Under the pieces are notes generated by a model, which saw nothing but the letters and a program-made list of their open reading frames with translations, did no database searches and had not been told where the DNA came from. A DNA stretch of 64,000 nucleotides from Filobasidium wieringae. Its lineage: Eukaryota > Basidiomycota > Tremellomycetes > Filobasidiales > Filobasidiaceae. Location: contig BCIV01000005.1 in NCBI GenBank assembly GCA_001600055.1, positions 764,228-828,227 of the forward strand, written 5' to 3'. The stretch's first letter is position 1, and each line of letters starts with the position of its first letter. Shown in pieces: positions 58,236-64,000 of this stretch. The translations under genes and the position numbers were made by a program.

Positions 58236-58882
58236 TGGAAGAATGTAAAACGTCTCGAATGAGGAGACATCTGTATCTGATATCATACGGTGTGACAGCT
58301 GAAGCACGATCGACAGAGAGCTGGATATCAGTCGCGGCAAACAAGCAAAATCCGGTGCTATGCGAAACGGACGATACGCTTCTGACCGAGGTTCTACACC
58401 GGTGTCGGTTACAGCTTCTCTCGGTCGCTGAGAACTCTCCGTAACCATTCGAAAAACTCCTCGAACGACGTCGGCTAGCGTTCTTGACACAGACGACCAT
58501 CAGCGATTCGATGGTTCTCTCGGTCCGGTTCCTCATGAACGCCTTTCCCTCCTCGTCGATCGTCGTTCGCGTTTCAACATGGTGATATTAGACAATAGTA
58601 TTGCTATGCAGAGCAGCAGGTGGCGCCATCATCGATCGAGCCGATTTCAGGTAGATATCTCTCGTTGCTGGTTTCCGTACATTCTAATGAATCTAGATGG
58701 AAAAATGAGAGGTATTCCCGAAATGCATTACGTCGCACTCGAGCACTGAAGCGTTCAGATCTAGTGGTACTAGCTCTTTTCGTGCAGTGGGAGGATACTC
58801 GACGCTTTGATCTTATCTTCGTCGCTCAGCTTATCCTCGGCCAAGAACGGTTTCACGCCCCGCAAATCGTTTCCTCCACCCG
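58236..58882. other. Intergenic region
   Basis: 3' flank of uS14m and the breakpoint side of the family remnant. An open minus-strand extension (reading TLTLSGGGNDLRGVKPFLAE, 58890-58770) continues out of the remnant to a stop at about 58770. It has no counterpart in the 38 kb copy and is probably chance readthrough. Confidence 0.4.
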
Positions 58883-59387
58883 AGAGGGTCAATGTGACAC
58901 GCTCAGCCCAATCACCTTCATCCTTGTCAGGGACATCGTCAGCCCTGCCAATATAGGATCCTGAGACTGGAACCAGGAGAGGGGCCGGTTCACCAAGGTC
59001 ACTGTAAACTCTGACAATGGTTGCCCGTTGCCTTCGTCTTCTCATTTCTGCATCGAATCGTTTGCGGAAGTATTCTTCCTCCTCGTACCTGGAGATATTG
59101 GGCAGCCAGGATTTGGTCTCAGAACAGGGGATGGAGGGATTTGGGTAGGTCCTTGTTGGCACTTTCAAACGCCTGCAACAGTAAGGAGGAAGCGTTGTAT
59201 TCAAGCAGCGAGATTGCTGCATAGAGGTGTGGAACTTCAAGTCTTTCCTCTTTGGGAGTTCTTCCATATTGTTATTGTTCTGAACCAGGATAGTTTCCAT
59301 TAATCGAGCAATGAAGATTGGCTCCAAAGAGAATATACCGTTGCCTCTTACGCGAAGGTCGAGGGCGATCAACCGGGAGATCACCAC
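58883..59387 (-). pseudogene. Chimeric orphan-family remnant (copy at 59 kb)
   Basis: Near-duplicate of the remnant at 38.2-38.7 kb. Minus-strand reading gives ISRLIALDLRVRGNGIFSL, EPIFIARLMETILVQ, then a frame change, then the N-terminal half SWLPNISRYEEEEYFRKRFD to DWAERV, where homology stops. Relative to the 38 kb copy it lacks one T within GACTTGA(A/G)GTTTCCACACC, which breaks PHLYAAISLL. In turn the 38 kb copy lacks one T in GGTATATTCTCTTTGG, which breaks GIFSL. Each copy has its own lesions, so the two-gene fusion came first and both copies decayed later. Confidence 0.72.
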
Positions 59388-59750
59388 TTCCAGCGAGAAC
59401 TAAAGACGACGTAGAGTGATGATCATTGCGCTGAGAAAGCAAAGCCGATGACCGAGATTCAACGAAAGAACGTATCGCGTGAGGTAAATCACAAGTCCAA
59501 CCCTTCTCGCAGCTCGATCACAACGTCCGAGAAGCCATGACCCGTGTATCGACCAGAACTACCATGACTACCGAGATACATCCGATTCATTCGTGTTACA
59601 TGCAACAAGAAGCCCGATTCTCCACTCTGTACAAACCCCGGATGAAATGAAAAACAGATGGGTGTAGGGTATATATCTCCCCTGCCCAAACCGGCGCAAT
59701 CAAACCCCGACCAAACCATCCAAACGTAGCAATGCCCATCATCCACTCGC
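59388..59750. other. Intergenic region
   Basis: Spacer between the remnant and the 3' end of the nicotinamidase gene; no feature is supported. Confidence 0.4.
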
Positions 59751-61157
59751 TCACGATCTCAAGAACAACTCCCTGACTTCCTCCTCGGTGAGGACCAACT
59801 CGACGCCCTCGGCCTGACACTCCCTGACGGCCAGTTCGCTCGGTTCCTTCGAGACCCCGCGTACGGCCGGTTGGAAGAGGTAGACTTGGAAGTTCTTCGA
59901 GGCGGATAGCGAGGTTTGGGCCACGCTGCGGGATCGGAATGTGACGAGATCAGTCACCGGTCTTGATCAACGGGAAACGGGAAAGGGTGTAGGAAAAAAG
60001 AGTACTGACCAGTAATCCGTGGCGAGCCCTACGACGCAGACGCGATCCACCCCGAGGTTGATCAGGTAACTCGCCAGGTCTTTCCCGGACGTTTCTAATT
60101 CCAGTTCCACCTGGGTCGGGCTTGGGTGAGGATGCGAAGGGGAGGATTTAGGCGAGGAGGCGGAAGTGGAAGAAGAGGACGAGGAAGTGGGGGGAGGAAT
60201 GTTGAGGGCGGTTGGGATTTCAGAAGAAGAGGGGTCCAGGACTCTCCCATCGAACGCCGAGAAAGCTTCGAAGTGGCTTTGAAAGCCCTGTCCAACAAGA
60301 AAACGATCAATCAATCAATCAATCAATCACGTATCCCCATCTGCACCCCGCTAGAACGGAGCATGACTCGACGCCGCTCAAAAACTAACCTTCCTGACCA
60401 AAGCAAACTTGCCAGCTCCAAACCACCCTCTCAACCCGTCCCTCACGTCTTCCTGCAACTCGGCGCCCGGGGTGTACTGGACGCAGTGGTCCGGCCAGAG
60501 GGTGAAATCGATCTGCCCGTCGTCCCCGCCTTTCGGTTGGGGGTGGCCGGTGCTGTCCGTGTGAGCGGGTGGGGCGGGGTGGGAGTGGGAGGATGGGGAG
60601 GATGGGGAGGAGCTTGAGGAGGGAGAAGAGGAAGAGGAGGGGGGAGAAGAGGAAGAGGATGAGGGGATGGGGTGATGTGAACCCAAGACGTGCCTAGGGA
60701 GTGGGATGGTGGTGTACGGTTTGGAACCGGCGTGGGTGGAGGAGAAGGAGATGTGGGAGGTAGGGTGCCAGTCCTAAGTTGGTGTCGTCGCGGTTGTGGG
60801 TGTGGTTGTGGTTGTGGTTGTGGTTGTGGGTGTGGGTGTGGAGAAGGAGCGAGATCGAGAACCAAACATAACCATGAACGACCCGATCGACCACGACCAC
60901 ACAAGCACGAACGATCACCATCCAAAAAAAAAAAAAAAAAAAAACGCATCCCAATCAGTCCCTACCCCCAACCCAACCCCTCTTCCCTCGCTCACCTGAC
61001 TAGCGACGACGACGTCCCACCCACCCCTCAACCACTCGTCGTCCAACAACCTCCTCACGATGGGCAAGATCTCTCTCCCGTCCGAGACCCCGAGCGAGCC
61101 TGAGGGGGGGAGGAAGTCGTTCTGGACGTCTATTATTAGGAGGGCCGAGAGGGGCAT
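59751..61157 (-). CDS. PNC1: Nicotinamidase
   Basis: Exons 61157-60996, 60773-60390, 60287-60010 and 59925-59751 encode 332 aa. The N terminus SALLIIDVQNDFLPPSGSL holds the catalytic Asp. DWHPTSHISF supplies the metal-binding Asp/His. FTLWPDHCVQYTPGAEL and LVRKGFQSHFEAFSAFDG (catalytic Lys) follow. VCVVGLATDYCVAQT carries the catalytic Cys, whose codon (TG|C) is split by the last intron. It converts nicotinamide to nicotinate in NAD+ salvage. Yeast Pnc1 is about 216 aa; the extra length here is two Ser/Pro-rich inserts, one just before GHPQPKGGDDGQIDF and one after the SHFEAFSAFDG block. The first intron (222 nt) contains a 20-nt T run and a CCACAA repeat. Confidence 0.92.
60793..60944. repeat. 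Microsatellite and poly-A tract in PNC1 intron
   Basis: A run of TGTGGT units (60793-60842) and an uninterrupted A tract of about 21 nt (60924-60944) lie inside intron 1 of the nicotinamidase gene. Read in the sense direction they form a T tract and a CCACAA-rich stretch ahead of the acceptor. Confidence 0.85.
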
Positions 61158-62367
61158 GGCGGGGTGGTTGTGGGTTGTGATGAGGTGTATGCGAAGGGAT
61201 GGTGGGTGGTGTGAGGACGATGATGGCGGTGGTACGTTGGTTGTATATGTACGTTGTACGTTGTACGGCTGTGCGTGTGGGAATGATCGAGTGTGCGAGT
61301 GTGAGAAAGGAGGCGGTCACATTGGTTGGTTGTTGTCTGCTAGCTGCTATATACAGCGTTGGGCTGTTCCACTGCGATGCGATGCGGCTGATACCAGCGA
61401 ACGAGCGATGATACGTTTCTCGTTCACGCTTCTCGTTTCTACCGATGGCCCACCCAAATCTCTCCCCATCGCGCGTACCCTCGCACTCGCACTGGCAGCT
61501 CGGGATTCCAGCTCGACCCCTCTCTCGCTCTCGGGTGCTGTCCCATCCGAGCCTGCTCCCTCTTCTGACAGCGATGTGTTTCCCCCTTCCCCCTTTAGAG
61601 TTCGGGGACGGTGCAGACGAGACGAGCCACCGTTTCACTGGAATCGGTCGCCCCTCTCTCGCATCTCTCGCTTGATTCGGATGCTCGCCCCGCGCCCGTA
61701 TGCGCAAATGACGAGCCCTGATCGTCGAAAGGGACTCGGCGAGCACGCCGTCACCGATAATACAAAGGCAACAACTCTTCTGGTGACTAACCGGTCTGGT
61801 CGTCTAACGATCTACACCCTCGTTCGGTGGCGATCTCATCCCCTCGGTCACTCCCTGGTCCTTCCTTTGGCCCATCACGTCTATCACGCTATCACGTCCA
61901 TCACAGCCCATCACCGTCTGCACGCTTCGCAGCTTCGCATGTCATCAACCATCCGACGGACGATCCGATCATGCGCCATATCTGCATCCGATCGAGCGCA
62001 TCGTCCGGCTCGGGGAGTACCACCGAGCGACCGAGCGAGCGAGTGAACCCGGGGTGTGGGGGGGGCAAGCACAAGGGGATGGGAGGGGTTCTGATGTCCG
62101 CCCGCAACTAGATGGGTGGACGGACATGAGGGATTCGATCACCTCCGCTCTGTCGTGTCGTGCTCTCCGCGGGGTAATGCGAGTGAGTTGAGGGGATCGG
62201 ATCGACGTCATCGGATCAGCCAGGTTACCCGTTTCATCCCTCTCCAGCGTGAACTGACACACTCTGCTCGACCTGTTCTCCACCTCGAGAGCCACTTTCA
62301 CTTTCACTTCACTTCACTCGACTCGACTCGACGTACCCGGCTACCTGCCCCAAATACAGGCCACAGG
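61158..62367. promoter_or_regulatory. GC-rich divergent promoter region
   Basis: 1.2 kb lie between the PNC1 start (minus) and the next plus-strand start. The composition is GC-rich with CT runs near 62295-62332 (CACTTCACTTCACTC, CGACTCGACTCGAC), a pyrimidine-rich leader type common in such fungi. A 328-codon plus-strand open frame covers much of it but begins antisense to PNC1 exon 1 and shows no protein character. Confidence 0.45.
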
Positions 62368-64000
62368 ATGACAGAGGACACACCTTCCCGTTCCTACGTA
62401 CTGAAAGAAGGAGGATTCAGGGACCCGATTGGGGAGGCCGTCTTGAATGCGGGTAGGAAGGGGGAGGTGAGTCGCCGAGTCGGGCTGTTCTCTTGTCCGA
62501 GATTGTGATAGGTGTTTGGAAGCTGAATCATACGCTGCTTCTGTGATACTTGTCGGTGGGATAGATGGGTGAGGGGGTGGGGAATGGTGAGTCGTTCGTT
62601 TGAATGTGCGGTACTGGAACGAACCCGGAGCTCATCCCGTTTCCTCGTTTCGTCAACTCGCGACTCGCAACTTTGCAACTCGACCAGGTCTGAACGGCAA
62701 AAGAAGAAGACAAAAACCACCAGATCAACAGGAAGACGCCCGTCCCACCCCTCTTCCCATGCCCGGCTCCTTCCCCCTCACTCAAACTCAAACTCAAACC
62801 ACCCGTCAACCTCCCTACCTCCCCCTCCCCCACCCCAATGCCAATGCCAATACCAATACCAACCCCAACCCATTCCCCACCCCCCAACTGATCCTCCCCT
62901 CCATGCTCCCACCCCCCCCACCCATCCAGATCCCGGAAATGCAACCGTTGCCCAAGTTCCAACCCGTCCCCGAACCCATCTGGGAACGTCCGAGCGGGGG
63001 GAAGAGCGAGGCGGAGAGGTTCAAGGAACAGTATATGGGGGGCGTCGCGAGGGTCGAGGGGAACGGGGTACCGGAGGGGGCTAGGAGGAGGAGGAGGAAG
63101 GGGAGGAAGGAGGAGGTGCTGGATGTTGCGGGTGGGGGCGCGAGGGTGGGGGATGGGCTGTCGAATCAGACGCAGACGCAGACCCAGATGCAACCTCAAC
63201 TCCAAACGCAATCGCAAACTCAAGCACAGACGCAGAATCAACCGTCCGACCCTCCAGCACCCCCCAACCCCCGGCTCACATCGAAGGAAGAGAGGCACCA
63301 ACTCCGACGACAGAAACGAAGATCGAGAGCCGCCGCCGCCGCAGGTCTCGCCGATCTCGTAGGGACTGCAGGAGGACCGGGACCGGGGGAACAGGATCCG
63401 CCCGCTATCAGACGGGGGGGAAGGTTGGGACGGGGAGCGAGTATGAGACGGAGAAACGTTTGGGATGGTCAGTCCATGTTCTTTGATTTTTTTGTGTGGC
63501 CGGTGGATGAAGGGATCTCATTTGTGTTTTGACGTGGAATTGGATTTGGATTTGGATTTGGTTCTTTTCTTTTGATTCGATCCGATAGACGTCCCGGAAT
63601 TCGCCAACCCCAACGAACAGCCCTCCTCCCCCCATCCGATCCCTACGGTTCAGGAGGAAGAAGAAGATCCCATCCATCACCCGCATTCGCATTCGCTCAC
63701 CTTCACTGAACCCGCTCCACCCCCTTTCCCTTACCCTACCACGGGGACGGGCAGGTTACCGCCCCCCTTTGATGTGAACGTGCATGGAGCGGAGGGACCG
63801 GTGCAGATGGGACGGTGGTCGCCGCCCCCGCGGTTCGAGGAGGTCGTCAACGCTCGGGAAGCTGATAATGTTCAGCAAGAAGCGGAAGAAGAGGATGACG
63901 GGGAGGAAGAGATCCCCCCCTCCCCCTCGACCACCTCTTCCGTCCAGGCTGAACGGATCAGACGAGAATCCCCTAGGGAGCGACGTAAACGGGAAGAAAG
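62368..64000 (+). CDS. Unknown low-complexity protein (3' end outside window)
   Basis: Partial. Exons 62368-62466, 62565-62586 (22 nt), 62688-63467 and 63589 to beyond the window join in frame. The N terminus is MTEDTPSRSYVLKEGGFRDP. The rest is Pro/Asn/Thr/Gln-rich (TQTQTQTQMQPQLQTQSQTQ), with basic patches (GARRRRRKGRK, HQLRRQKRRSRAAAAAG) and a final acidic stretch. A short ordered-looking segment is EPIWERPSGGKSEAERFKEQ. No domain is recognised in the visible part; the functional domain may lie downstream. Confidence 0.65.

Noticed and set aside
58770..58890. Minus-strand open extension beyond the 59 kb remnant
   Set aside because: It looks protein-like (TLTLSGGGND) but has no counterpart in the 38 kb copy or in intact family members, so it is most simply chance readthrough past a breakpoint.
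60126..60617. Plus-strand open frame rich in Gly/Arg opposite PNC1
   Set aside because: It is the reverse complement of the Ser/Pro inserts in nicotinamidase exons 2-3.
61060..62046. 328-codon plus-strand open frame
   Set aside because: It starts antisense within PNC1 exon 1, crosses the divergent promoter, has biased low-information composition from GC-rich DNA and no motif or splice context.
1..64000. CRISPR array, operons, riboswitches, prokaryotic promoters
   Set aside because: Spliceosomal introns throughout show a eukaryotic nuclear genome; no regularly spaced direct repeats of CRISPR type were seen.

Overview
This is a eukaryotic nuclear window, most likely from a basidiomycete and probably a tremellomycete yeast (Cryptococcus/Kwoniella-like; inferred, not proven). 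Genes lie close together on both strands and carry many short introns of about 45-120 nt with GT(A/G)NGT donors and CTAAY-like branch sites. Proteins carry long Ser/Gly/Gln/Pro-rich low-complexity arms. There is no operon structure, no tRNA or rRNA gene and no CRISPR array. Gene models below were built by hand from splice signals, reading phase and family similarity.

Layout. 1.9-12.6 kb: a Zn2Cys6 transcription factor, F1-ATPase delta subunit (ATP16), an unrecognised coiled-coil-like protein (minus strand) and a SMI1/KNR4 cell-wall regulator. 12.6-25 kb: an AT-richer accessory stretch with three diverged copies of a SINE-like repeat, four intact members and one fragment of an unfamiliar gene family, a small membrane protein and COP9 signalosome subunit 4. 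25-37.6 kb: a PAP2 lipid phosphatase, NMN adenylyltransferase, another family fragment, aldehyde dehydrogenase and a DEAD-box-like protein that has lost its catalytic motifs. 38-44 kb: a broken family remnant, VPS53 and a DapA-family aldolase. 44-54 kb: cytochrome b2, an EOS1-like ER protein, an MFS transporter and Gemin2. 54-64 kb: a divergent family member, coilin, mitochondrial uS14m, a second broken remnant, nicotinamidase (PNC1) and the 5' part of an unknown gene running off the window.

Functional links. Two enzymes of NAD+ salvage are present (nicotinamidase and NMN adenylyltransferase). Two proteins of snRNP/Cajal-body biology lie about 1.4 kb apart (Gemin2, coilin). Three mitochondrial proteins are present (ATP16, cytochrome b2, uS14m), as are membrane-traffic and ER functions (VPS53, EOS1-like).

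The most interesting content is the dispersed gene family: five intact genes (14872-15792, 16438-17276, 22246-23127, 23793-24682, 54341-55179) and four remnants (21586-21879, 29539-29810, 38063-38700, 58883-59387). All share a three-part core, roughly G(I/V)(F/Y)HLSP..LR.L, then a P.HI..A..LIA helix, then (M/L)P...(W/M)PLY.ALW.EA. I recognise no known family in it. Copy-number turnover, truncated copies with a shared breakpoint and a duplicated two-gene chimera suggest a fast-evolving, lineage-specific family.
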